DNA from: Sphingomonas sp. HMP6 | GTDB lineage: Bacteria > Pseudomonadota > Alphaproteobacteria > Sphingomonadales > Sphingomonadaceae | NCBI RefSeq assembly: GCF_013374095.1 | Contig: NZ_AP022672.1 | Coordinates: forward strand, 2,683,501 to 2,747,500 | Direction: 5' to 3' | DNA: 64,000 nucleotides | Shown: positions 41,960 to 51,223 of the stretch, one piece after another | How positions within the stretch are numbered: position 1 is the first letter of the stretch | Layout: each line of letters begins with the position of its first letter | Position numbers and translations under genes: made by a program | Notes under the pieces: model-generated | Told to the model about the DNA's origin: nothing | Seen by the model: only the letters and a program-made list of their open reading frames with translations | The model's database searches: none

Positions 41960-43029
41960 ACGGCGATCGCGCTGCGGCGCATAAGACCGCGCTCGCGATC
42001 GATGCGCTGCGGCGTGGCTGGCCCGTCGCCATCAAAGGCGTAGACGGGACACTCGCCTTGCTGCCGATCGAGACTTCGGACCCGGAACGACTGGCCGCGT
42101 TCGATCCGGTCGGGGACGCCACACTCCTGCTGTCGGCCGGGCGCGCAGCAACGCTAAAACTCACCAACCAGCGCGACGCTGCGGCGCCCGACGCGCCGGT
42201 GCTGATCGAACGCGCGACGTGGATCGATTTTGCGATGGCGACGGCGCTGTCCGACCCGCAATTCGATTTGACCATGCCGATGAAGGGTCCGTTTCGCGCG
42301 CTGTGCCTGACCGAACATGAAGCAGGCGCGTCCGCACTACGCCTGGCACGGATCGGTGGCGTGCTTCCGGCTTTCTTCGTTCAGCCGGGCCTGTCGGCCG
42401 CGCTCGAGCTGACGCCCGGGGACATCGACGCGCACGAGGATGCGACTCGATTGACCATCGCCACCCGCGCACATTTGCCGGTCGCGGGCGCCGAAGATGC
42501 GGAGATCGTGGCGTTCCGCACGCCCGAAATGCCCGGCGAACATATCGCCTTGCTGATCGGCACGCCCGACGGTCACCCGCCGCTGGTGCGCTTGCATAGC
42601 GAGTGTCTCACCGGCGACGTGCTCGGAAGTCTGAAATGCGATTGCGGCCCGCAATTGCACGCTGCGATCCGCGCGGTCGAAGCGAGCGGGTGGGGAATCA
42701 TCCTGTATCTGCGCCAAGAGGGACGCGGGATCGGGCTGATCAACAAGCTGCGCGCTTATGCGTTGCAGGATCAGGGGTTCGATACGGTCGATGCCAACAC
42801 GCGCCTCGGCTTTGCGGTCGATTCGCGCAATTTCGCGGTGGCGGCGCGGATGCTGGAACTGCTCGGCCAGCGATCGGTACGACTCCTCACCAACAATCCG
42901 GAAAAGGTCGCGCAACTGGAGGCGGCCGGGATTTCAGTGGCCGAGCGCGTGCCGCACATCCTGCCCGCCAATCCCCACAACGCTCGCTATCTGGCGACGA
43001 AGCGCGACCGCACCGGACATCAATTTTAG
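41956..43029 (+). CDS. ribA: GTP cyclohydrolase II with degenerate N-terminal domain
   Basis: This 357-residue protein has the RibA core in its second half: VRLHSECLTGDVLGSLKCDCGPQL with the three zinc Cys, YLRQEGRGIGLINKL, and RLLTNNPEKVAQLEAAGI. It opens GTP to start riboflavin synthesis. The first 150 residues replace a RibB (DHBP synthase) domain: AIDALRRGWPVAI recalls its start, but the acidic DDExRExEGD motif is absent, so this half should be inactive in that reaction. The TTG start overlaps the xthA stop (TTGA). Confidence 0.9.
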   Translation: MNGDRAAAHKTALAIDALRRGWPVAIKGVDGTLALLPIETSDPERLAAFDPVGDATLLLSAGRAATLKLTNQRDAAAPDAPVLIERATWIDFAMATALSDPQFDLTMPMKGPFRALCLTEHEAGASALRLARIGGVLPAFFVQPGLSAALELTPGDIDAHEDATRLTIATRAHLPVAGAEDAEIVAFRTPEMPGEHIALLIGTPDGHPPLVRLHSECLTGDVLGSLKCDCGPQLHAAIRAVEASGWGIILYLRQEGRGIGLINKLRAYALQDQGFDTVDANTRLGFAVDSRNFAVAARMLELLGQRSVRLLTNNPEKVAQLEAAGISVAERVPHILPANPHNARYLATKRDRTGHQF

Positions 43030-43688
43030 CCGAGCAGTGCCGCCACTTCGTCGAAGGTGGTGGCGATTTTGTGAACACCGATCGCGCGTAGCTTTTCGGC
43101 ATGGTCCGGCCCGCAATGCGAGCCGCCGACGAACCCGACGACGTGCGCGCCCGATGCCACTGCCCCGGTCGCGCCAACGGGCGAATCCTCCACGACCACG
43201 CACCGTTCGATCGGCACGCCGAGCGCGGCTGCCGCATGGAGGTAGATGTCGGGCGCGGGCTTACCCCGCGCGACATGCTCCTTGCCCGAAAAGATCCGGT
43301 CGCCGAACACCTCGCGCAGGCCGATATGGTGGAGGTGGCGCGTGATCCATGCGGTCGAGCTCGACGAAGCGATCGCCTTGGGCAGATCACCAGGCAAATC
43401 GAACACAAAGCGCACGGCCCCTTCGACCGCATCGACGCCCTCGCGCATGATGCGGTCGTCCTCGGCCTTGCGCGCGACGTGGAAATCATCGGGCAAGGGC
43501 CGCCCGATCCAGCGTTCGATCGCGCCCAGGAACGCGTGCCCCGACAGGCCCATAAAATTTGCGAACGAATCGGCCGCGCTCGTCGGATGGCCGATGCTGG
43601 TGAGATAATCAGCGATCTGACGGTTGCCGACCGCTTCGCTTTCGATCAGCACGCCGTCGAAATCGAAGATCAACGCGTCGAACGTCAT
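43026..43688 (-). CDS. HAD-family phosphatase, phosphoglucomutase-like subgroup
   Basis: This 220-residue protein has HAD motifs: I, IFDFDGVLIESE near 7-18 with nucleophile and acid Asp; II, the Ser in KAIASSSS near 105; III, the Lys in GKPAPDIYLHAAAALG near 142-157; and IV, CVVVEDSPVGATGAVASGA. The cap is the helical type found in phosphatases of sugar phosphates and in beta-phosphoglucomutases. The substrate is unknown. Its stop overlaps the ribA stop from the opposite strand, and its start overlaps the yggS stop. Confidence 0.88.
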   Translation of the reverse strand: MTFDALIFDFDGVLIESEAVGNRQIADYLTSIGHPTSAADSFANFMGLSGHAFLGAIERWIGRPLPDDFHVARKAEDDRIMREGVDAVEGAVRFVFDLPGDLPKAIASSSSTAWITRHLHHIGLREVFGDRIFSGKEHVARGKPAPDIYLHAAAALGVPIERCVVVEDSPVGATGAVASGAHVVGFVGGSHCGPDHAEKLRAIGVHKIATTFDEVAALLG

Positions 43689-44353
43689 GTGCGCGCACCG
43701 AACAAGGCCGTACCGACGCGGACATGCGTCGCGCCGAGCATCGTCGCGACTTCATAATCGCCCGACATACCCATGCTGAGTCCATCGAGCCCATGGTCGC
43801 GCGCGATCTTGGCGAGGAGCGCAAAATAGGGTGCGGCCTCGGTTTCGGCAGGCGGTACCGCCATCAGTCCAGCGACGGGCAGATCGGCAACGCGCGCTTC
43901 GGCTAGCAAGGCGGGCAGATCCGCAATCGCACACCCACCCTTCTGCGTCTCGTCCCCGATATTCACTTGCAGGAAGCAGGCCGGGCGACGGTCCAATTTG
44001 TCCATCGCGCGCGCGAGCGCGGTGATGAGCGACGCGCGATCGACGGAATGGATCGCGTCAAACAATGCGACGGCATCATCGGCTTTGTTCGATTGAAGCT
44101 GCCCAACCAGGTGCAGCTCGAGTTCTGGAAAGGCCTCGCGCAGCGCGGGCCATTTCGACTGCGCTTCCTGCACGCGGTTTTCGCCGAAAGCGCGCTGCCC
44201 GGCGTGGAGCAACGGTTCGATCTCGGCCGCGTCGCGCGTCTTGGAGACGGCGATCAACGTGACGGACTCGGGTTTGCGGTCGGCCAGCGCTGCCGCCTGC
44301 GCTATTCGCGTGGTGACGGCAGCAAGACGGGAGGTGGGGTCGTCGGTAGACAT
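43685..44353 (-). CDS. yggS: YggS-family PLP-binding protein
   Basis: This protein of about 222 residues has the fold of the alanine-racemase N-terminal barrel alone. The PLP Lys lies in VTLIAVSKTRDAAEI, with GENRVQEAQSKWPAL, HLVGQLQSNKADDAV and LSMGMSGDYEVATMLGATHVRVGTALFG as family landmarks. It keeps vitamin B6 and amino-acid pools balanced and has no enzymatic activity in known members. The ATG at 44353 is preferred; one at 44377 lies eight codons upstream inside a CCATGG that also holds the divergent gene's ATG. The HAD gene follows with a four-base overlap. Confidence 0.92.
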   Translation of the reverse strand: MSTDDPTSRLAAVTTRIAQAAALADRKPESVTLIAVSKTRDAAEIEPLLHAGQRAFGENRVQEAQSKWPALREAFPELELHLVGQLQSNKADDAVALFDAIHSVDRASLITALARAMDKLDRRPACFLQVNIGDETQKGGCAIADLPALLAEARVADLPVAGLMAVPPAETEAAPYFALLAKIARDHGLDGLSMGMSGDYEVATMLGATHVRVGTALFGART

Positions 44354-44375
44354 TGGCAGCGCTATAGGCTGCACC

Positions 44376-44879
44376 ATGGCCGTTCGTCACCCCAGCTTGC
44401 CGTCAAAAGCGTTCCCGACGCTGTGGTTGATGACCGACGAACGGATGGGGCCAGCGCTATGGACCGCGCTGGAGCGCTTGCCCCCCGGCAGCGGGGTGGT
44501 GTTCCGGCATTTTGCGACGCCGCCAGCCGAGCGCACCGCGATCTTTACGCGGCTGTCCCGGGTCGCGCGGCGGCGGCGGCTGATCGTCGTGCGCGCCGGC
44601 GTGAAAGGACAGTCTCCAGACCTTCACCCAGCGCACTCGGGGCGCGAGGCGGTGAGCGCACGACGCGCCGGGGCCGATCTGGTGCTGGTATCGCCGGTCT
44701 ATCCGACCCGGACCCATCCCGGTGCCCCCGCGCTGGGCCCCATTCGGGCGGCGATGATCGCGCGCGCCGCGGGAGTTCCCGCGATTGCGCTGGGCGGCAT
44801 GAATGCGTCGCGGTTCAAGCGCTTGCGCGCGTTGGGATTTGCAGGATGGGCCGCGATCGACGGCCTGACCCGGACTTAG
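44376..44879 (+). CDS. ThiE/TenI-like thiamine phosphate synthase family protein
   Basis: This 167-residue beta/alpha-barrel protein has LWLMTDERMG near 17-26, the SGREAVSARRAGADLVLVSPVYPTRTHPGAPALGP segment near 87-120 and GVPAIALGGMNASRFKRLRALGFAGWAAIDGL at the end, which are the phosphate-binding strands of ThiE/TenI. It is shorter than ThiE (about 210 residues) and lacks some substrate-binding residues I would expect early on, so it may be a non-canonical paralogue rather than the pathway enzyme. It ends overlapping the convergent outer-membrane gene. Confidence 0.75.
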   Translation: MAVRHPSLPSKAFPTLWLMTDERMGPALWTALERLPPGSGVVFRHFATPPAERTAIFTRLSRVARRRRLIVVRAGVKGQSPDLHPAHSGREAVSARRAGADLVLVSPVYPTRTHPGAPALGPIRAAMIARAAGVPAIALGGMNASRFKRLRALGFAGWAAIDGLTRT

Positions 44880-45607
44880 AAGCGGAAGGCAGTGCCGATA
44901 TAGACGGCGCGACTGTCACGCCCGTTGCGATCGGTCATCGCTTGCGAGACGAGCCTGTCGCGTTCGGTTTTGTAGCGGACCCCCGCCGTCACGTCGAAAC
45001 GGCGCGTGAGGGCGTAGGAGCCGCCGACATCGATCGAATAGGCCGGTGCATCCTCGATCAACTTGGGTCCGTTGCCGACCGGGCGATCGGCCGATGCGTT
45101 CACGCGCCCGCTAACGCGCTTACCGGTGTAGCTGACGCCGACATCCGCCGATTCGCGCGAGCCGGGCAAACCTGCCAGATCGACCTTCGCAACGTCGCCC
45201 GATACGGCGAAGCGCTTCCAACCGACAGCAACGCCCAGGTTATAGGCGATCGGCGTCAGTGCGACAGTCGAGGCTGGTAGCGGCGATGCGCGATCGACCA
45301 CGGTGATGCCGCGCGCCGAGCGCGCGCGGACCGCGATCGCCACGGCCTTATTGTTCGTGGGTCGCGATTCGGATGGCGTGAAGCGGAAACCGGTGGCGTC
45401 GAGGCCGCCGCGCGCGAAGATCGCAGCCAGACGGGGATCGGCCGAAGCCGGCGTGAACGACCCGACGCCGCGCGCAAACACTGCGCTGCCGCGGGGTGCC
45501 ATCCGAGCCATAGGAACGTCGTTTGCGCCAATTGCCGGAGCCACGGCGACGCCGAGGACGGCAAGCGACCCCAACACGATCCCGGATATCCAGCGAGCAG
45601 AAAACAC
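44876..45607 (-). CDS. Outer-membrane beta-barrel protein, unknown role
   Basis: This 243-residue protein has a signal peptide (VFSARWISGIVLGSLAVLGVAVAPAIGA) and, in its second half, alternating strands such as ALTPIAYNLGVAVGWKRFAVSGDVAKVD, SADVGVSYTGKRVSGRVNAS and the terminal AVYIGTAFRF with the C-terminal Phe of outer-membrane barrels. The substrate or role is unknown. The GTG at 45607 is chosen for the AGGGG six bases upstream; a TTG two codons earlier is possible. Confidence 0.75.
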   Translation of the reverse strand: MFSARWISGIVLGSLAVLGVAVAPAIGANDVPMARMAPRGSAVFARGVGSFTPASADPRLAAIFARGGLDATGFRFTPSESRPTNNKAVAIAVRARSARGITVVDRASPLPASTVALTPIAYNLGVAVGWKRFAVSGDVAKVDLAGLPGSRESADVGVSYTGKRVSGRVNASADRPVGNGPKLIEDAPAYSIDVGGSYALTRRFDVTAGVRYKTERDRLVSQAMTDRNGRDSRAVYIGTAFRF

Positions 45608-45830
45608 GAGCAACCCCTAACACTGTGCCTTCGCAGCACTAGTCCCTTATAACGCACTTATCACGATTCGATTCCGCGCTGCCACCTTCTTGACTCAATT
45701 TCTCGAAAGAGTGTCGTCAAGGACACACCCGCCCGGCCCCGCCGGGCACCATATGTGTCGCTTGCGGCCTAGCCGGGACATCCTATAGATACCGCCTTAT
45801 CCCCGCATCCGTTTTGTTCAGGAACATCCG

Positions 45831-46292
45831 ATGATCCGCCGTCTCCGCATCGCGAACCGCCCAGTGTTCCGCACCGTTGCCCTAGTTTCGCTTGCGGCGC
45901 TGTCGCTCGCGGCGTGCAGCAAGGGCGGACGGCCCAAAAATGCCGATCTCGCCGCGTCGAAGGTCATGACGATCGGCGTCAACGCCTATCTGTGGCGCGC
46001 CAGCCTCGACACGCTGAGCTTCATGCCGCTGTTGCAGACCGATTCGAACGGCGGCGTGATCGTCACTGACTGGTACATCAACCCCGCCGCGCCGACCGAG
46101 CGCGTCAAGGTCACCGTGACGATCCTCGACCAGGATCTGCGCGCCGACGGCCTGCGCGTCGCCTATCTGCGGCAGATCAACCAGGGCGGCCAGTGGGTTG
46201 CCGCGCCGACCCAGGCGGCAACCGTGCAGAAGCTCGAGGATATCATCCTCACCAAGGCACGCGACCTCCGCCGCGCCGCCGTCGCCGGCTAA
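45831..46292 (+). CDS. DUF3576 lipoprotein
   Basis: This 153-residue lipoprotein has a signal SLAALSLAAC (lipidated Cys near 28) and the DUF3576 pattern KVMTIGVNAYLWRASLDTLSFMPLLQTDSNGGVIVTDWYINPAAPTERVKVTVTILDQDLRADGLRV. It is an alphaproteobacterial family of unknown function usually next to leuS and lptE, as here (leuS follows by 12 bases), which suggests an envelope role. It is the first gene of the rightward run DUF3576-leuS-lptE-holA. Confidence 0.92.
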   Translation: MIRRLRIANRPVFRTVALVSLAALSLAACSKGGRPKNADLAASKVMTIGVNAYLWRASLDTLSFMPLLQTDSNGGVIVTDWYINPAAPTERVKVTVTILDQDLRADGLRVAYLRQINQGGQWVAAPTQAATVQKLEDIILTKARDLRRAAVAG

Positions 46293-46304
46293 GGCAGCGT
46301 TCCG

Positions 46305-48857
46305 ATGGCGTCACGCTTCAACGCGCTGAAGGCGGACGCGGCTTGGCAAAAGGTGTGGGACGACCGCGCCACCTTCGTCGCGCGCGACGATTCGCTCAAG
46401 CCGCGCTCCTATGTGCTCGAGATGTTCCCCTATCCGTCGGGGAAGATCCACATGGGCCATGTCCGCAACTATACGATGGGCGACGTGCTCGCGCGCTTCC
46501 GCCGTATGCAAGGCATGGAAGTGCTGCATCCGATGGGATGGGACGCCTTCGGCATGCCGGCCGAGAATGCCGCGATGGAGAAAGGTGTCCATCCCGGCGG
46601 CTGGACGCGGGACAACATCGCCACGATGAAGGCACAGTTGAAGCGCCTCGGCTTCGCGCTCGATTGGAGCCGCGAGCTGGCGACGTGCGAGCCCGACTAT
46701 TACGGGCACGAACAGGCACTGTTCCTCGAACTGTTCCGCCACGGGCTGGTCTACCGCAAGGAATCCTCGGTCAATTGGGATCCGGTCGACATGACGGTGC
46801 TTGCCAATGAGCAAGTCATCGAAGGACGCGGCTGGCGTTCGGGCGCGTTGGTCGAGCGGCGCAAGCTGTCGCAATGGTTCCTCAAGATCACCGACTTCGC
46901 CGAAGAGCTGCTCGAAGGCTTGGGCGGGCTCGAACATTGGCCCGATAAGGTCAAATTGATGCAGGAGAATTGGATTGGGCGCAGCCAGGGGCTGCAATTC
47001 CGCTTCGCCCTGTCCGACGGAGGTTCGGTCGAAGTCTTCACTACGCGCCCCGATACGATCTTCGGGGCAAGCTTCGTCGCGGTCGCGGCAGACCATCCGA
47101 TCGCGCAGGCGCTCGCGGCGGGCAATCAGGACGCCGCCGCCTTCATTGCACTGTGCAAGCGCGGCGGCACCACTGCAGCCGAACTCGATACGCAGGAGAA
47201 ACTCGGCTTCGACACCGGGATCACGGCGACGCATCCGTTTGACCCGGATCAGCAATTGCCCGTGTACATCGCCAATTTCGTGCTGATGGACTATGGGACC
47301 GGCGCGGTGTTCGGCGTGCCCGCACACGACCAGCGCGACATGGATTTCGCGCGCAAATATGATCTGACGGTGCGGCGAGTCGTCTCCGATGGCGACGTCA
47401 CCGAGCCACAGTTCACGGGCGACACCGCCTATACCGGCCCCGGCACGCTGGTGAATTCGCACTTTCTCGACGGCATGGATGTCGAGGATGCCAAGCGCAC
47501 CGTGATCCAGCGTGCCGAGGGCGAAGGCTGGGGCACCGGATCGACCGTATTTCGTCTGCGCGACTGGGGTGTCAGCCGTCAGCGCTATTGGGGCACGCCG
47601 ATCCCGATCATCCATTGCGATGCGTGCGGTGCTGTGCCGGTCCCCACTGAGCAATTGCCGGTCGTGCTGCCCGAGGACGTCAGCTTCGACATTCCCGGTA
47701 ATCCGCTCGACCGCCATCCGACGTGGAAGAACGTCCCCTGCCCGTCCTGCGGCGGTGCTGCCCGACGCGAAACCGACACGCTCGACACGTTCGTGGATTC
47801 GTCCTGGTACTTCATCCGCTTCGCCAGCCAGCCCAAGGACAAGCCGTTCGACCGCGAAGTGGCCGAGAAATGGCTACCGGTCGCGCAATATATCGGCGGG
47901 GTCGAGCATGCGATCCTGCATTTGCTCTATGCCCGATTCTGGACCCGTGCACTGAAACACATCGGCATGCTTGATGTAGCTGAGCCCTTCGCGGGCCTGT
48001 TCACGCAAGGCATGGTGACGCACGAGACCTATAGCCGCCAGGTCACCGAAACCGGCAGCGACGGCGTCGATACGATCACCAAGCCACTGTGGTTGTCGCT
48101 CGACGATATCGTAAAGCAGGACGACGGCTATATCGAGCGTGCCACCGGCAAAGCGGTCACCGTCGGCCGCGTCGAGAAGATGTCGAAGTCGAAGAAGAAC
48201 ACCGTCGACCCGACCGGAATCGTCGATCAATATGGCGCCGACGCGACGCGCTGGTTCATGCTGTCCGACTCACCACCCGAGCGCGATCTGCCGTGGAGCG
48301 AGGCGGGGATCGAGGGTTCGTGGCGCTTCATTCAGCGGCTGTGGCGGTTGTTCGATGCGCCCGAAAGTGCCGAAAGTGCCACTCAGAACGCTGCGCTGGA
48401 CCGCAAGCTGCACCAGACGATCGCCGGAATTGCCGTTGATATTGAAGCACTTGCCTTCAACAAGGCAGTCGCCAAGCTGTACGAACTGGTCAATGCGATA
48501 GAGCGTGCCGAGCCGTCCGCATCGCGCGACTCGGCGATCGCCACGCTGATGCGTCTGGTCGCACCGATGGCACCGCATCTGGCCGAGGACGCCTGGGCCG
48601 CCGCCGGCAATTCCGGGCTGATCGCGGATGCGGCCTGGCCCGAGGTCGACCCCGCCTTGCTGGTCGAGGATGAAGTGACGATCGCGGTGCAGATCAACGG
48701 CAAATTGCGCGACACGCTCGTCATGCCAAAGGGCACGTCGCGCGAGACAGTCGAAGCGGCTGCACTCGCCTCGGAGAAGATCCTGCGTATCCTGGAAGGC
48801 AAAGCACCCCGGAAGGTCATCGTCGTGCCCGATCGCCTCGTGAACCTCGTCGCATGA
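46305..48857 (+). CDS. leuS: Leucyl-tRNA synthetase
   Basis: This 850-residue class I synthetase has the HIGH-type motif [18 protein letters not shown] near 43-60, an editing (CP1) domain containing the Thr-rich [15 protein letters not shown] segment near 245-259, and [12 protein letters not shown] near 625-636. The C-terminal anticodon-binding region ends [14 protein letters not shown]. It charges tRNA-Leu and clears mischarged products. Its last codons overlap the lptE ATG (ATGA). Confidence 0.98.
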   Translation: MASRFNALKADAAWQKVWDDRATFVARDDSLKPRSYVLEMFPYPSGKIHMGHVRNYTMGDVLARFRRMQGMEVLHPMGWDAFGMPAENAAMEKGVHPGGWTRDNIATMKAQLKRLGFALDWSRELATCEPDYYGHEQALFLELFRHGLVYRKESSVNWDPVDMTVLANEQVIEGRGWRSGALVERRKLSQWFLKITDFAEELLEGLGGLEHWPDKVKLMQENWIGRSQGLQFRFALSDGGSVEVFTTRPDTIFGASFVAVAADHPIAQALAAGNQDAAAFIALCKRGGTTAAELDTQEKLGFDTGITATHPFDPDQQLPVYIANFVLMDYGTGAVFGVPAHDQRDMDFARKYDLTVRRVVSDGDVTEPQFTGDTAYTGPGTLVNSHFLDGMDVEDAKRTVIQRAEGEGWGTGSTVFRLRDWGVSRQRYWGTPIPIIHCDACGAVPVPTEQLPVVLPEDVSFDIPGNPLDRHPTWKNVPCPSCGGAARRETDTLDTFVDSSWYFIRFASQPKDKPFDREVAEKWLPVAQYIGGVEHAILHLLYARFWTRALKHIGMLDVAEPFAGLFTQGMVTHETYSRQVTETGSDGVDTITKPLWLSLDDIVKQDDGYIERATGKAVTVGRVEKMSKSKKNTVDPTGIVDQYGADATRWFMLSDSPPERDLPWSEAGIEGSWRFIQRLWRLFDAPESAESATQNAALDRKLHQTIAGIAVDIEALAFNKAVAKLYELVNAIERAEPSASRDSAIATLMRLVAPMAPHLAEDAWAAAGNSGLIADAAWPEVDPALLVEDEVTIAVQINGKLRDTLVMPKGTSRETVEAAALASEKILRILEGKAPRKVIVVPDRLVNLVA

Positions 48858-49351
48858 GCCGCCTGGCCGGTCTTGCCGCCGCGATGTTGGCGCTATCGGG
48901 ATGCGGGCTGCATCCGCTCTATTCGGGCGGCAGCTCGGGCACGGTCGCCTCGACCCTCAGCCAAGTCGAGGTCGCACCGATCCAAGGCAAGGCCGGCTGG
49001 CTGATGACCAATGCGCTGCGCGACCGGCTGCGTAGCGACGGAACCCCGCGCTATCGTCTCGAAATGAAGCTCGACGATCAGATCGCGGGCCTCGGCGTGC
49101 GGCGCGACAATAGCGTCACGCGTGAACGCCGGACGCTGCGCGCGCGCTATCAATTGGTCGATCTGTCGAACGGATCGGTACTGCTCGACGCGGCGGCCGG
49201 GTCGGACGCCGGGATCGACGTCGTGAAGTCCGAATACGCAACGATCGCGGCAGAAAACACCGCGCTCGAACGGCTTTCGAACACCGTTGCCGACCAGATC
49301 GTCGCGCGGATCGCCACGTACGTGCAGCGTACCGCGCCCGAACCTCAGTGA
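48854..49351 (+). CDS. lptE: LPS-assembly lipoprotein LptE
   Basis: This 165-residue lipoprotein has a signal ending LALSGC with the lipidated Cys at about 17, then [42 protein letters not shown]. It is the plug partner of LptD for inserting LPS or its glycosphingolipid counterpart into the outer membrane. Sphingomonas often replaces LPS with glycosphingolipids, so the cargo may differ; this is context, not visible here. Start overlaps the leuS stop; holA follows after 49 bases. Confidence 0.92.
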   Translation: MSRLAGLAAAMLALSGCGLHPLYSGGSSGTVASTLSQVEVAPIQGKAGWLMTNALRDRLRSDGTPRYRLEMKLDDQIAGLGVRRDNSVTRERRTLRARYQLVDLSNGSVLLDAAAGSDAGIDVVKSEYATIAAENTALERLSNTVADQIVARIATYVQRTAPEPQ

Positions 49352-49368
49352 CCCAACCCCCAGGAATC

Positions 49369-49395
49369 CGACCCCCAGGGATCCAACGGGGGTCG
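49369..49395 (+). promoter_or_regulatory. Hairpin covering the holA ribosome-binding site
   Basis: CGACCCCC (49369-49376) pairs perfectly with GGGGGTCG (49388-49395) across an 11-base loop. The right arm contains the GGGGG that would serve as the ribosome-binding site for the holA GTG at 49401. In RNA this stem could hide that site, so holA translation might depend on ribosomes finishing lptE or on unfolding. Confidence 0.55.
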
Positions 49396-49400
49396 CCCGC

Positions 49401-50417
49401 GTGAAAGCCAATCTCAACCAACTAAGCCGCGCGATCGACACGGTCAGCGGCGATGTGCGCCTTTATCTGCTCCACGGTCCCGACGAAGCCGGCGCGCGCG
49501 AGATGGCCACACGGCTTGCGCGTGCGATGGGGCCGGAGGCCGAGCGCGTCGATCTCGAACCCACCCTGCTCAAATCCAGTCCCGGCCGCCTGGCCGATGA
49601 AGCCGCGTCGCTGTCGCTGTTCGGCACGCAACGCCACATCCGCGTGACCGGTGCGGGCGAGGAAAGCGTCGAGGCGTGCACGATGCTGCTCGCCGCGCCG
49701 CGCGCCGGCAATCCGGTCGTGCTGATCGCGCCGACCGTCAAGGGCACTTCGGCGCTGGTCAAACTGGCCACGGCGCACCCGAATGCCCTCGCCTGCGTCT
49801 TCTACGTCCCCGATGCCGGTGAGGCCGACAAGATCGCCACCGGCGTCGCGCGCGAATTCGGGCTGCGCACCACCGGCGCGACCGCCGCGCGGATCGCGGC
49901 GGCGGCGGCGGGCGACCGGGCGGTGGTGACGCGCGAGCTGGAGAAGATCGCCTTGTTCCTCGACGCCGCGCCCGAGCGACCGCGTGAGCTCGACGATGCC
50001 ACACTGGATGCGATTGGGGCCGATCTCGGCGATGCGGAGATGTCGCGCGCGATCGACGCGGCGATCGACGGCGGGCCGGATCGGCTGGGCGAGGAACTGG
50101 CGAAGCTCGGCGTCGCGGGCGTCTCGCACATTCCCTTGCTGCGGCAATTGGTCCGCCGGTTGATGGCCTTAGCCGAATTGCGCGGGGAAATCGACAGCGG
50201 GGCGAATGCCAACGCTTTGCTGGAGCGCGTTTTTTTCCGCGAACGCGCGATCACCGCGCGCGCTCTCCGCATCTGGTCTGCGCCAAGACTTAATGACGCG
50301 ATCGATCGCGTCCGCCGCGCCGAACGCGCGACGATGGCGCCCGCCAATGCCGGCGGCGTGCTCGCCGATGCCGCGATGCTCGCCGTCGCGCGGATGGCCG
50401 CGCGGCAGCGCGACTAG
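49401..50417 (+). CDS. holA: DNA polymerase III subunit delta
   Basis: This 338-residue clamp-loader subunit opens the beta clamp. The N-terminal part has LYLLHGPDEAGAREMATRLARAM near 19-41; the three-domain AAA+-like arrangement lacks a working Walker A, as usual for delta. The GTG start at 49401 follows a GGGGG sequence inside a hairpin. The lptE-holA order is typical for alphaproteobacteria. The gene ends in front of a large palindromic element shared with the convergent DUF2199 gene. Confidence 0.94.
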   Translation: MKANLNQLSRAIDTVSGDVRLYLLHGPDEAGAREMATRLARAMGPEAERVDLEPTLLKSSPGRLADEAASLSLFGTQRHIRVTGAGEESVEACTMLLAAPRAGNPVVLIAPTVKGTSALVKLATAHPNALACVFYVPDAGEADKIATGVAREFGLRTTGATAARIAAAAAGDRAVVTRELEKIALFLDAAPERPRELDDATLDAIGADLGDAEMSRAIDAAIDGGPDRLGEELAKLGVAGVSHIPLLRQLVRRLMALAELRGEIDSGANANALLERVFFRERAITARALRIWSAPRLNDAIDRVRRAERATMAPANAGGVLADAAMLAVARMAARQRD

Positions 50418-50438
50418 GCCTCCACGGCTAAGGTGCGC

Positions 50439-50589
50439 TAGAGCAAGATGACGTTAGCATGACCCGTTCGCCCTGAGCCTGTCGAAGGGCAGGTCCCACA
50501 TGCGACGGCGCGATTGTGTCACAGGTGCTTCGACAAGCTCAGCACGAACGGATCGAGGGCGTGCATCAATCTAACGTCATCCGGCTCTA
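50439..50589. repeat. Nested palindromic (REP-like) element between convergent genes
   Basis: The outer arms are TAGAGCaaGATGACGTTAG (50439-50457) and its near-perfect inverse at 50571-50589 (17 of 19 match). Inside lies a second imperfect inverted pair, 50464-50490 and 50525-50551, carrying the words CTGAGCCTGTCGAAG and CTTCGACAAGCTCAG. The inner words are like the palindromes scattered through sphingomonad genomes. The right outer arm includes the stop codon of the DUF2199 gene. It can fold in RNA from both strands and probably ends transcription both ways. Confidence 0.8.
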
Positions 50590-51150
50590 AGCCTTTGGGC
50601 CTTGGCCGTAGAATTGGAAGATTTCCAGAATCCTTTCGGCGGTAATGCCATCCTCCTGTGCGATCGCGAGCGGATGGGCGTCATCCGTCACCCACAATAA
50701 GGGCCGTTGGCGATTCGGCCGCGGCTGCACCCAGACGCCAAGCGGATCGGTACCGACAAAGTCAGCGAGTTGATTGCACAGCCACCCGCTCCACGGCCAC
50801 ATATCCTCATACATGCCGCTATCGAAGCCCATGACATATTTATCGAAGTTCTCACGCGACAGCGGCGACCAGCAGCCGAAGCCAAAATGCCCCGCAGCAT
50901 CCCGAACGGGAATCTGCAGCACAGCGCGGACCATGATATAAGTGCCATCGAGGACGCAAAAATCTTCCGACAGGAAGTCGCCATCATAGCGCAAAGCGCC
51001 GTTGTGTTCGTAATCTGCGGCGCCGCGCCACGGGTCGGGCGCATGCGCTGCCAGATCGAAAGGCCAGCCATGCTCTGCATTGAAGCGATCGCACCGCCAG
51101 CGGGCAGTTTGCAAGTGCCGCGCGGCGGTTAAGCGCGCTTCTTCCCCCAA
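50587..51150 (-). CDS. DUF2199-domain protein
   Basis: This protein of about 187 residues has DUF2199 landmarks: WPFDLAAHAPDPWRG near 29-43, EDFCVLDGTYIMVRAVLQIPV near 62-82 and FGFGCWSPLSRENFDKYV near 88-105. Family function is unknown. The usual start has a CxxC zinc pair; here only one Cys (RWRCDRF) remains, and there is no ATG, so I use a TTG at 51150. A recent change at the 5' end or an altered start is possible. Confidence 0.7.
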   Translation of the reverse strand: MGEEARLTAARHLQTARWRCDRFNAEHGWPFDLAAHAPDPWRGAADYEHNGALRYDGDFLSEDFCVLDGTYIMVRAVLQIPVRDAAGHFGFGCWSPLSRENFDKYVMGFDSGMYEDMWPWSGWLCNQLADFVGTDPLGVWVQPRPNRQRPLLWVTDDAHPLAIAQEDGITAERILEIFQFYGQGPKA

Positions 51151-51223
51151 CCGAACACGGTCGCCGCTCCCTCTAATGACTAGGACAAGTCACGCCACTT
51201 GCCTCTACTGAAAGTCGCCGGCG

